Assembly (NCBI GenBank): GCA_007692585.1
Contig: REBU01000033.1
Location: forward strand, 18,794 to 82,793
Source: Paracoccaceae bacterium
Lineage (GTDB): Bacteria > Pseudomonadota > Alphaproteobacteria > Rhodobacterales > Rhodobacteraceae
DNA: 64,000 nucleotides
Direction of reading: 5' to 3'
Positions 35,256-42,986 of the stretch are shown here, one piece after another (position 1 is the stretch's first letter; the number at the start of each line of letters is the position of its first letter). The translations under genes were made by a program, and so were the position numbers. The notes beneath the pieces are model-generated. The model worked only from the letters and a program-made list of their open reading frames with translations, had not been told where the DNA came from and searched no databases.

Positions 35256-35600
35256 GGATTCAGCGTTTTGACACAGTTTGATCAAAACACCGCCTCCGAT
35301 TCACACCGAATCACTTGAGTTCTAGCAGGGCGCGGGAGATTCCTCAGAAGGATGATTTCAGGTCGAAACCCGAGTAATTTCAAGATTTCCGTTGTTTTGT
35401 TCCATGATTGATAACAGTATAGGGAGCTGGCCATCGGAAACTTTGTCCGCGCCTTGTTTTTGCCTGATTCCAGCGGCATTACATCTTAAGATGAGTGTTG
35501 ATGAATGGCGATGCGATTCCTGGCTGGTCAGAAACGATGATGCAATCTTCGGAAGTTTTTGAGCGAGGTCGGGCGCGCATCAGGTGGAAGGTTTGAAACG
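35256..35600. other. 345-bp AT-rich intergenic region before the Hint-domain gene
   Basis: The longest gap without a gene in the window. It holds an inverted repeat (GTTTTGA 35265-35271 with TCAAAAC 35282-35288), just after the second DUF2189 gene and without a following T-run, and six GANTC sequences (described separately). I find no plausible reading frame with a ribosome-binding site and no convincing -35/-10 pair. Confidence 0.8.
35257..35519. promoter_or_regulatory. Cluster of six GANTC (CcrM methylation) sites
   Basis: GANTC occurs at 35257, 35298, 35308, 35338, 35466 and 35515 (first base of each), that is six times in 263 bp, where about one would be expected from base composition. 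GANTC is the target of the cell-cycle methyltransferase CcrM, and GcrA (encoded at 11651-12262) activates promoters with methylated sites. The cluster lies entirely between the second DUF2189 gene and the Hint-domain gene. Confidence 0.55.
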
Positions 35601-36686
35601 ATGCCAGAGGTTATCTTAAATGACCTGATCTTCACGCGCGGCGGTGCGATCACATCCGATACGCCGGTTGGGACATCTTTCGGCTTTGATGACGATCCCG
35701 ATGTGACAATGCTTCTGGAAGTGCGCAATGGGGTAACCTTCACGACGTCGGAGGATGCGTTTGGAAATATCGTGCCAGTCGGGTCAACCACGGTTTTGGA
35801 TGGCCAGATATTCACCTTGTCAGGTGTGCATGAATTCTGGGGAACCTATACGAAGATCGATCCCGATACGGGTGAGACATTCACCCAGCAGGGGCAGACT
35901 GTTGCATTAAGCTTGACGGGCGAAGACGGTGAGACCATCAATTTGCTGTCGCCGTCGGATGTGTTCAACATTACAGATCCCTGGCGGTCGGGCGACATTG
36001 TGAATATTTCGGTGTTCTCGACCCCGTTTGACGCAGGGCAGATCACGCTCACACCCGGATCTGACGATAACAAGCTGAGTTTCGACAAGGATGTGCAGAT
36101 CCCGTGCTTTGTGGCCGGCACGTTGATTGATACCTCATCGGGCCGCAAGCCGGTCGAGGATCTGCAACCCGGCGATCTGATCCTGACACGCGACGATGGT
36201 TATATGCCCCTTGTCTGGACTGGACAACGCGCGCTCGATGCCGAAGATTTGCGCGCGCAGCCGGAATTTGGCTCTGTGATCCTGCGGGCCGGTGCGTTGG
36301 GAGTGAATATGCCCGAATGCGATACACGGGTTTCACCATCACATCGGGTGCTGATCTGCGGTCCGCGTGCTGAACTGCTGTTTGGCGAAACCGAAGTGCT
36401 TGTTCCGGCTATTCATCTGGTGGGCCAGCCCGGGATAGAGCGCGATGATAGCCCGGTGACCTATGTGCATATCATGTTCGATACGCATCAGATCGTGTTG
36501 GGGGATGGCATGTGGAGCGAGAGCTTTCAGCCTGCAGCCTATTCGCTTGATGGGCTGGGCACCGCGCAGCGCGACGAAATTCTGGCCTTGTTTCCGGAAT
36601 TGGCCAAGGCGTCAGGGCAGGGGGCATTCGCTTCGGCGCGCATGACGCTCAAGGCGCATGAGGCGCGGATGTTGTTTGCTGCCTGA
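35601..36686 (+). CDS. Hint-domain (hedgehog/intein-type) autoprocessing protein
   Basis: A 361-residue protein. Residues 1-166 are acidic, Thr/Asp-rich and apparently beta-structured, with no signal peptide. A Hint_2-type domain starts at Cys169 in IPCFVAGTLIDT, continues through EDLQPGDLILTRDDG and RVSPSHRVL (His248 region, the TxxH-like block B position), and fills the rest. Hint domains cleave the peptide bond before the Cys; this one has no C-terminal extein with the HN-Cys/Ser motif, so cleavage without splicing is more likely. In Rhodobacterales such proteins are often found as secreted, RTX-like proteins. ATG 35601 follows GGAAGG; an in-frame TTG at 35559 is possible. Function unknown. 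Confidence 0.85.
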   Translation: MPEVILNDLIFTRGGAITSDTPVGTSFGFDDDPDVTMLLEVRNGVTFTTSEDAFGNIVPVGSTTVLDGQIFTLSGVHEFWGTYTKIDPDTGETFTQQGQTVALSLTGEDGETINLLSPSDVFNITDPWRSGDIVNISVFSTPFDAGQITLTPGSDDNKLSFDKDVQIPCFVAGTLIDTSSGRKPVEDLQPGDLILTRDDGYMPLVWTGQRALDAEDLRAQPEFGSVILRAGALGVNMPECDTRVSPSHRVLICGPRAELLFGETEVLVPAIHLVGQPGIERDDSPVTYVHIMFDTHQIVLGDGMWSESFQPAAYSLDGLGTAQRDEILALFPELAKASGQGAFASARMTLKAHEARMLFAA

Positions 36687-36710
36687 TCCTCGACATTGAG
36701 ACAGATCACA

Positions 36711-36739
36711 CCGCCCTGCAACATTGCAGGGCGGTTTTT
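36711..36739 (+). terminator. Intrinsic terminator after the Hint-domain gene
   Basis: CCGCCCTGCA (36711-36720) and TGCAGGGCGG (36725-36734) are perfectly complementary around an ACAT loop, followed at once by TTTTT (36735-36739). Placed 25 bases past the Hint gene stop. Confidence 0.93.
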
Positions 36740-36830
36740 GTTTATTGACCTAATGCACAAACAGCCGGTGCGCGGGGGCTGGACAGTCCGCAACGCGCAG
36801 GGCAATCTGTGCGCAAAGAGGGAGTTGCTC

Positions 36831-37271
36831 ATGTCCGAAGTCAAGCGCCGTAGCCTGTTTGTCACGCTTTTCGGGGTTCTCGGGGTCGCATGGTTTGGTT
36901 TGCATGCGTTCGAATATGTCCACGCGCGCTATGACGGATTGAGTGCCATGGTGCCACTCGCGCCGCCATTTGGGCTGCCGGGGCTGTTCGAGCTTATGCC
37001 GCATTGGGCGAGCATAGCGCTGACGGTCACGATCTGGCTGGGTCTGCTGGGCTCGCTGCTCTTGCTGCTTGGCGATCGTGCCTCTGTGATTGTTCTCTCG
37101 TTGACTGTGGTAACCGCCATCGTCACAGGCGCCTGGGCCGTGCTTGCCCTCGTGCAGGGGGCGCCAGCTGTGGGTAGTGTCGACCCGGTGTTCTTCGGCC
37201 TGGGTCAGGCAGCGGTGACAGTCGGGATCTGGCTTTATGCGCGCACCGCCAAACGATATGGGACGCTCTGA
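36831..37271 (+). CDS. Small four-helix membrane protein of unknown function
   Basis: A 146-residue protein with four hydrophobic segments (LFVTLFGVLGVAWFGLHAFE; ASIALTVTIWLGLLGSLLLL; SVIVLSLTVVTAIVTGAWAV; PVFFGLGQAAVTVGIWLYAR) joined by short loops. The loop after helix 1 contains HARYDG and a Pro-rich APPFGLPG. I do not recognise a characterised family. ATG 36831 has GGGAG six bases upstream; the frame upstream runs through the preceding terminator and is not coding. It is followed by cysK after 110 bp. Confidence 0.75.
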   Translation: MSEVKRRSLFVTLFGVLGVAWFGLHAFEYVHARYDGLSAMVPLAPPFGLPGLFELMPHWASIALTVTIWLGLLGSLLLLLGDRASVIVLSLTVVTAIVTGAWAVLALVQGAPAVGSVDPVFFGLGQAAVTVGIWLYARTAKRYGTL

Positions 37272-37381
37272 GCGCCATTCTGGTAAGGTGATATTCTGAC
37301 AGCATCACAGTTGCGTTGGCGATGCTTGTCTCCGCGCGCCGATTGCATGATGGTGCGCGCGAAATGCTGGGGAGTGAAGCG

Positions 37382-38416
37382 ATGACTTTGCACGCAAATC
37401 TGTCTGCGGCCATTGGGAACACGCCCTTGATCCGGCTGAACAAGGCCAGCGATGCGACGGGCTGCGAGATTTTGGGGAAGGCTGAATTCCTCAATCCCGG
37501 CCAATCCGTCAAGGATCGCGCGGCACTTTTCATTATCCGCGACGCGGTGGCACGCGGCGCGCTGAAACCCGGTGGCACGATTGTGGAGGGCACTGCCGGC
37601 AATACCGGGATCGGCCTTGCGCTTGTGGGGGCCTCGCTGGGATTTCGCACGGTGATCGTGATCCCCGAGACGCAGAGTCAGGAAAAGAAGGACATGCTGC
37701 GGCTGGCAGGGGCCGAACTGGTCGAAGTGCCCGCAGCCCCTTACCGCAACCCCAACAATTATGTCCGCTATTCGGGCCGGCTTGCCGCGGAATTGGCGCG
37801 CACAGAACCCAATGGCGCGATCTGGGCCAACCAGTTCGACAATATTGCCAACCGGCAGGCGCATGTGGAAACCACGGCCCCGGAAATCTGGGCGCAGACG
37901 GATGGCAAAGTGGACGCATTCATCTGCGCCGTCGGATCTGGTGGGACGCTGGCCGGGGTGGCGCAGGTTTTGCAGCCCAAAGGGGTGAAAATCGGTCTGG
38001 CCGACCCGATGGGCGCGGCTCTCTACAGTTTCTATACCAGTGGCGCGTTCAAATCCGAGGGCGACTCGATCACCGAAGGTATTGGGCAGGGGCGGATCAC
38101 GGCCAATCTGGAAGGGTTCACACCGGACTTTTGCGCGCAGATACCCGACAGCGAAGCGCTGCCCATCGTCTTTGATCTGCTTGCGGAAGAGGGGCTGTGC
38201 CTTGGGGGGTCTTCTGGGATCAACGTTGCGGGCGCGATCCGCATGGCGCGCGAGATGGGGCCGGGCCATACCATCGTGACCATTCTGTGCGATTACGGAA
38301 CCCGCTATCAGTCCAAACTGTTCAACCCGGAATTCCTGCATTCCAAAGGGCTGCCGGTCCCCGATTGGCTTGACAGGGCTGGCCGAAACCTGCCGACCGT
38401 GTTCGAGGACGTGTAA
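37382..38416 (+). CDS. cysK: Cysteine synthase A (O-acetylserine sulfhydrylase family)
   Basis: A 344-residue PLP-dependent enzyme that makes cysteine from O-acetylserine and sulfide. The PLP lysine is in GQSVKDRAA, the substrate loop is EGTAGNTGIGLALVGASLGF, the PLP-phosphate loop is AVGSGGTLAGV and the ring-nitrogen Ser is in GLCLGGSSGINV. It is about 30 residues longer than E. coli CysK, mainly in the segment AAPYRNPNNYVRYSGRLAAE and at the C-terminus, a form common in alphaproteobacteria; cystathionine beta-synthase-like activity cannot be excluded. ATG 37382 follows GGGGAG. The MscS gene starts eight bases after its stop. Confidence 0.92.
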   Translation: MTLHANLSAAIGNTPLIRLNKASDATGCEILGKAEFLNPGQSVKDRAALFIIRDAVARGALKPGGTIVEGTAGNTGIGLALVGASLGFRTVIVIPETQSQEKKDMLRLAGAELVEVPAAPYRNPNNYVRYSGRLAAELARTEPNGAIWANQFDNIANRQAHVETTAPEIWAQTDGKVDAFICAVGSGGTLAGVAQVLQPKGVKIGLADPMGAALYSFYTSGAFKSEGDSITEGIGQGRITANLEGFTPDFCAQIPDSEALPIVFDLLAEEGLCLGGSSGINVAGAIRMAREMGPGHTIVTILCDYGTRYQSKLFNPEFLHSKGLPVPDWLDRAGRNLPTVFEDV

Positions 38417-38423
38417 AAGAGCC

Positions 38424-40877
38424 ATGCTGATGATCCGCCGTATTGCCGTGGCGCTGCTCTGCGCCTGCCTGTCCTTGGCCGCGCCCGCGCTGGCGCAGAT
38501 CTCCGAGCAGACGACAACGAGCAACGGGCCTGACTACGACGCTTGGCGCAACTTCGCGCAGCAGGCAGAAGATCTGATCGACAACCGCAATGCCACCGGC
38601 GAAGAGCTCGCGGCGTTGCGTATCGAGTTGGTGGCTTTTCGCGCGCGGTTTCTTGCGGCGCAGGACGCCAACCAGACGCGGATCGCCAGCCTGCGCGACC
38701 AGATCGCAGCCCTCGGTCCGCCACCCGAAGAAGGCGCGACAGAAGCCCCCGAGATTTCTGAGCGACGGGCCGAACTGGCCGAGCAACTCGCGGCCCTTCA
38801 AGCGCCGGGCATTGCCGCGCAAGAAGCCTTCCGGCGCGCGGATGGGCTGATCCGGCAGATCGACACCACCTTGCGTGAACGCGATGCCGAAGCCCTGCTG
38901 ACGCTCTGGCCGTCGCCGGTCAATCCCGTCAGTTGGGTCGCAGCCGTCGATGCCATATGGGGCACAGGGTTCACGTTCGGCACACAGATCCTGGGGCTTA
39001 CGGAAGACCCTGCGCGGATGCGTGAGTTCCGCTCAAACCTGCCTGTGGCACTGCTGTTGATCCTTGTGTCGGGCTTCGTTTTGATACGCGGGCGGCGCTG
39101 GATCGAGCAGCTTGTGTCGCAATGGCTGACAGATGGCGGCTCACGGCATGGCAGGCGTGTTCTCGCGCGCTTGCTGTCGCTGACCCAGATCATTCTGCCG
39201 GTGATCGCGGTCATGGCGATTGCGACAGCGCTGGAGCTGAGCTCGGTTCTGGGCATGAGCAGCGAACAGGTAACCGTGGGGCTGATCGCTGCAAGTGCTG
39301 CCTATTTCACGGCGCGATGGGCCGGGCGCCAGGCGTTCACGATCGAGGACAGTCGTTCGGCGGCGCTGCAATTACCTGCAGCGCGGCGGCGCGAGGGTCG
39401 CTTCTGGGTCAATATGATCGGGGTTGTCGTCGCGATTTCGGTTTTGCTGCGCGAGTTCTTTCCGATTGAGGACAACTCTGACGCGGCGAATGCTGTGCTT
39501 GCCTTTCCGATCATCGCTCTGATCGGGCTCGTGCTGGTGCGCATCGGCATGCTTCTGGGCCATCACAACAAGATCGATGACGAACTGGCGGTGCGTGAAA
39601 CGCGCTTCACGGACCGGATCATCTACATTCTTGGCAAGGTGTCGATGCTCATCGGGATCAGCGCGCCAATCCTTGCCGCGATCGGTTATGTGCAGGCCGC
39701 AGAGGCGATGCTCTATCCTGCCATCGGCTCGCTGGGTCTGATCGTGGGCCTGTTGTTCCTGATGCAGTTGGATGAGGACATTTATTCGGTTCTCAGCAAG
39801 AGCGAAGAAAACCCGGATACGGCCCTCATTCCGTCCTTGATAAATTTCGCACTGGTCATCTTGTCCATTCCGCTATTCGCGATGATCTGGGGCGTGCGTC
39901 CGACGGAGTTGCTGGAATTCTGGCAGACCTTGCAGGAAGGCTTCCGCATCGGTGAGACGCGGATTTCTCCGACGAATATCCTGAGCTTCGTGATTGTCTT
40001 TTCCATTGGCTATCTGGTCACGCGGGTGTTGCAGGGGGGGCTGGAAAGCTCGGTGCTGCCGAAGACCCGGATCGATAAGGGCGGTCAGAAGGCGATCATC
40101 TCGGGCGTTGGTTATGTCGGTATTTTCGCCGCCGCACTGATTGCGATTTCGACGGCTGGGATTGACCTGTCGGGTCTTGCCATCGTCGCGGGGGCGCTGT
40201 CGGTCGGTATCGGCTTCGGCCTGCAGAATATCGTATCGAATTTCATCTCCGGCCTGATCCTGCTGATCGAGCGCCCGGTGGCCGAAGGCGACTGGATCGA
40301 GGTCGGGGGAACGATGGGCACTGTGCGCTCGATATCGGTGCGCTCGACGGTGATCGAAACCTTTGACCGCACGGATGTGATCGTGCCCAATGCCGATCTG
40401 ATCCAGGGCACGGTGATTAACTGGACGCGCTACAATTCACTGGGGCGGATCACCATCCCGGTCGGGGTTGCCTATGGTTCTGACACGCGCAAAGTGGCGC
40501 GTATCCTGAAGGAAATCGGTGAGAATGAACCGCTGGCGCTGATCGATCCGGCCCCGCAGGTGCATTTCATGGAATTCGGGGCGGATTCGCTGGATTTCGA
40601 GCTTCGTCTGGTGCTGAGCGACGTGAATTTCGGCGTGGCGGTGCGCACGGAGCTGCGCCATCAGATTGTGGAGCGTTTCAAGGAGGAGGGGATCGAGATA
40701 CCCTTCGCTCAGCGCGATGTTTGGCTGCGCAATCCAGAAGTGTTGCGCGGCGAACCTGTTCAGCCGGAGCCTGAACCGGAACGCGATCCGCGCGACGCCA
40801 AGGCCCGCACTGAGATGGTGCGCGACGATATCGTTGACGCGAGCCCGGAAAGTGGCGACTCGGATAGCGGGCGGTAG
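38424..40877 (+). CDS. Mechanosensitive channel, MscS family with DUF3772 domain
   Basis: An 817-residue inner-membrane protein. Signal peptide (IAVALLCACLSLAAPALAQ), then a periplasmic helical DUF3772 region (about 25-180), about ten hydrophobic segments, and the MscS pore helix and beta-domain: GLQNIVSNFISGLILLIERP near residue 610, with GTVRSISVRSTVIETFDRTD after it. The C-terminal tail is acidic (EPEPERDPRD). This resembles the large MscK/MscM-type channels that release osmolytes on hypo-osmotic shock. It starts eight bases after cysK, so is probably in that operon. ATG 38430 is an alternative start. Confidence 0.9.
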   Translation: MLMIRRIAVALLCACLSLAAPALAQISEQTTTSNGPDYDAWRNFAQQAEDLIDNRNATGEELAALRIELVAFRARFLAAQDANQTRIASLRDQIAALGPPPEEGATEAPEISERRAELAEQLAALQAPGIAAQEAFRRADGLIRQIDTTLRERDAEALLTLWPSPVNPVSWVAAVDAIWGTGFTFGTQILGLTEDPARMREFRSNLPVALLLILVSGFVLIRGRRWIEQLVSQWLTDGGSRHGRRVLARLLSLTQIILPVIAVMAIATALELSSVLGMSSEQVTVGLIAASAAYFTARWAGRQAFTIEDSRSAALQLPAARRREGRFWVNMIGVVVAISVLLREFFPIEDNSDAANAVLAFPIIALIGLVLVRIGMLLGHHNKIDDELAVRETRFTDRIIYILGKVSMLIGISAPILAAIGYVQAAEAMLYPAIGSLGLIVGLLFLMQLDEDIYSVLSKSEENPDTALIPSLINFALVILSIPLFAMIWGVRPTELLEFWQTLQEGFRIGETRISPTNILSFVIVFSIGYLVTRVLQGGLESSVLPKTRIDKGGQKAIISGVGYVGIFAAALIAISTAGIDLSGLAIVAGALSVGIGFGLQNIVSNFISGLILLIERPVAEGDWIEVGGTMGTVRSISVRSTVIETFDRTDVIVPNADLIQGTVINWTRYNSLGRITIPVGVAYGSDTRKVARILKEIGENEPLALIDPAPQVHFMEFGADSLDFELRLVLSDVNFGVAVRTELRHQIVERFKEEGIEIPFAQRDVWLRNPEVLRGEPVQPEPEPERDPRDAKARTEMVRDDIVDASPESGDSDSGR

Positions 40878-40888
40878 CAGATGCGCGG

Positions 40889-41737
40889 CTAGGAGGCAGC
40901 TGCGCGCACTATGCTGAATTGCTGGCCCAAGCCTTCGACAGCCAGCGCCACTCGGTCGCCCGGCTGCAGGAATTGAGGCGGCGTCAGCCCGGCCCCAACG
41001 CCCGAAGGCGTGCCGGTCGCGATCACGTCGCCTGCGCGCAGCTCCATGAATTGCGACATATATGCGATGATCTTTGCGACCGGAAAAATCATGTCACCTG
41101 TGGTTGAGGTCTGACGCGTCACATCATTGACGCGCAAGGACAGCTGCAGTGCCTGAGGATCGGGCACGTCATCGGTCGTGACCAGCCATGGACCGATCTT
41201 GCCGAATCCGGGCGCGGATTTGCCCTTGATCCATTGTCCGCCGCGCTGTTTCTGGAAATCGCGCTCTGACAGGTCATTGATCGCGACATAGCCTGCGACA
41301 TGGTCAAGCGCTTCGGCTTCCGAGACATGCAATGTGGATTTGCCGATCACAACGCCGAGTTCGACCTCCCAATCGGTTTTATGCGCGCCGCGCGGGATGA
41401 TGATGTCATCTTCTGGCCCGGCGAGCGAGGTTGTGGCCTTGGAGAATACCAGCGGCTCGGTCGGCGGCGTTGCCCCGGTCTCGGCGGCGTGGAGCGCATA
41501 GTTCAGCCCGATGCAGTAGAAATTCGGCACCCACGCAAGTGGCGCGCCAATGCGCTGAGGCCCTTCGACCACCGGCGCATCGCCCAGCGGCAGCGCGCGC
41601 AGCGCTTCGAGCGCCTGGCACGACACGGTTTCGCCCGCGAAGTCCGTAGCCATGTCACTGAGATCGCGCAATCTGCCCTGATCGTCGAGATAGCCCGGTT
41701 TTTCATAACCCGCAGCGCCAAAGCGTAGAAGTTTCAT
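40889..41737 (-). CDS. Fumarylacetoacetate hydrolase family protein
   Basis: A 282-residue cytoplasmic enzyme of the FAH superfamily. The core begins about residue 70 with YCIGLNYALHAAETG; the metal-binding acidic residues are in WEVELGVVIG and NDLSERDFQ, and the end has DVIATGTPSGVGAGLTPPQFLQPGD. Members include ureidoglycolate lyase, 2-oxo-hepta-3-ene-dioate hydratase and acylpyruvases; sequence alone does not decide. The N-terminal 65 residues (MKLLRFGAAGYEKPGYLDDQ) are the usual extension. The gene is convergent with the MscS gene (11 bp apart) and 23 bp downstream of the universal stress protein gene on the same strand. Confidence 0.88.
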   Translation of the reverse strand: MKLLRFGAAGYEKPGYLDDQGRLRDLSDMATDFAGETVSCQALEALRALPLGDAPVVEGPQRIGAPLAWVPNFYCIGLNYALHAAETGATPPTEPLVFSKATTSLAGPEDDIIIPRGAHKTDWEVELGVVIGKSTLHVSEAEALDHVAGYVAINDLSERDFQKQRGGQWIKGKSAPGFGKIGPWLVTTDDVPDPQALQLSLRVNDVTRQTSTTGDMIFPVAKIIAYMSQFMELRAGDVIATGTPSGVGAGLTPPQFLQPGDRVALAVEGLGQQFSIVRAAAS

Positions 41738-41760
41738 GCAACAGTCCTTTTGAGGCGAGA

Positions 41761-42222
41761 TCAGCCCTTGGCGATGGTCTCAAGCCTGTCGCGCGACAGG
41801 CCACCGGGCACGATGGTGATCGGGATGGCCAGATTGCCGGAATTGCGCGCAAGTTGCGACACGAGCGGGCCGGGCGAATTGCCCTCATTGCCCGCGCCAA
41901 GCACCAGAAAGCCGATATCGGGGTCGTCGTTGATCTGCGCGAGGATTTCATCGAGCGGCTCGCCTTCGCGGATGACCAGTTCGGGATTGACGCCCTGACG
42001 GTCGCGCATCCATTTGGCGAAGACCTCGAAATGCGCCTCGATGCGCTCGCGCGCTTCGCTGCGCATCAGGTCCGCGACACCAGCCCAGCCCTGAAATTCC
42101 TCGGGCGAGATGATGGACAAGATCTGCACATCGCTGCCCGTGCGTGCGGCGCGCATCGCGGCAAAGCGCATGGCATTCAGGCATTCGCGCGTGTCATCAA
42201 GGATCACCAGAAATTTTCGCAT
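41761..42222 (-). CDS. Universal stress protein family
   Basis: A 153-residue cytoplasmic protein of the UspA fold: strand 1 MRKFLVILDD, then SIISPEEF, the EGEPLDEIL helix and a nucleotide-binding-like LVLGAGNEGNSPGPLVSQLA followed by AIPITIVPG. The ATP-binding consensus G-2x-G-9x-G-S/T is only partly kept. ATG 42222 has GGGGG about five bases upstream and begins directly with strand 1, so the 21 upstream in-frame residues are excluded. It lies between the response regulator and FAH genes, all on the minus strand, perhaps one transcript with the kinase. Confidence 0.88.
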   Translation of the reverse strand: MRKFLVILDDTRECLNAMRFAAMRAARTGSDVQILSIISPEEFQGWAGVADLMRSEARERIEAHFEVFAKWMRDRQGVNPELVIREGEPLDEILAQINDDPDIGFLVLGAGNEGNSPGPLVSQLARNSGNLAIPITIVPGGLSRDRLETIAKG

Positions 42223-42281
42223 CACATCCCCCGCCCGCGATGGCTGCATATTGGCGCAAGCGCTGGCATGTGTAAACAGGC

Positions 42282-42986
42282 TCAACCCCAGCTGACATCG
42301 CCCAGAAAGATGTATCCCGCGCCATAGATTGTCTTGATCAGCCGCGGGTTGCGCGGGTCTTCCTTCAGCTTGGTGCGCAGCCGCGAAATGCGCACATCCA
42401 TCGCCCGATCAAAGCTTTCGCCCGCAGCCCCGCCAAGCGCATCAAGCATCTGCGCGCGCGAGATCAAGCGTTTGGGGCTGTCGAGAAACAGCCGCAGGAC
42501 TTCGCCTTCGGCATGGCTGAAGCTGGTCTCTGTGCCGGTCGCGTCGATGAGCATATAGCGGTCGAAATCTGCAACCCAGCCGTTGAAACGCGCGCGGCCC
42601 GGTCGCGTTTCTTGCGGCGCGCTGGATTTGCGCAGCCGCGCGCGGATGCGCGCCACGACCTCGGCAGGGTCGAAAGGTTTGATGATATAGTCATCCGCCC
42701 CCAGTTCCAGACCCGTGACGCGGTCCTGTACTTGAGCACGGCCGGAGATGATGATGATCGCGGCCCCTGATTCCAGCGCCAGCCGATGCACCAGTGCCAA
42801 CCCGTCACGATCCGGCAATCCCAGATCGACTAGGCAGACATCAGGCGTGGTCCGGCGCAATGCGGCTTCGAATTCAGTCGCCCGCGCATAGGCTGAGGTC
42901 TGAAATCCGGCCTCTTCAAGGGCGGCGGTCAGAACCTGACGGATCTCGGGTTCATCGTCGAGAATGGCGATATGGGCAGGGCTCAT
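42282..42986 (-). CDS. OmpR-family response regulator
   Basis: A 234-residue two-component regulator. The receiver domain has acidic pocket residues in ILDDEPEI, phosphoacceptor Asp54 in CLVDLGLPDRDG, the conserved Ser/Thr position in IIISGRA and the Lys in IIKPFDP. The winged-helix DNA-binding domain (about 135-230) ends with RMDVRISRLRTKLKEDPR-like residues (DVRISRLRTKLKEDP) and IYGAGYIFLG. It starts in a 4-bp ATGA overlap with the end of the hybrid kinase gene, so the two are an operon and surely partners. The direct repeats at 44989-45023 upstream of the kinase are a candidate binding site. Confidence 0.94.
   Translation of the reverse strand: MSPAHIAILDDEPEIRQVLTAALEEAGFQTSAYARATEFEAALRRTTPDVCLVDLGLPDRDGLALVHRLALESGAAIIIISGRAQVQDRVTGLELGADDYIIKPFDPAEVVARIRARLRKSSAPQETRPGRARFNGWVADFDRYMLIDATGTETSFSHAEGEVLRLFLDSPKRLISRAQMLDALGGAAGESFDRAMDVRISRLRTKLKEDPRNPRLIKTIYGAGYIFLGDVSWG

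Noticed and set aside
36696..36830. N-terminal extension of the small membrane protein at 36831
   Set aside because: The extension would read through the intrinsic terminator at 36711-36739, and a good Shine-Dalgarno sits before ATG 36831.
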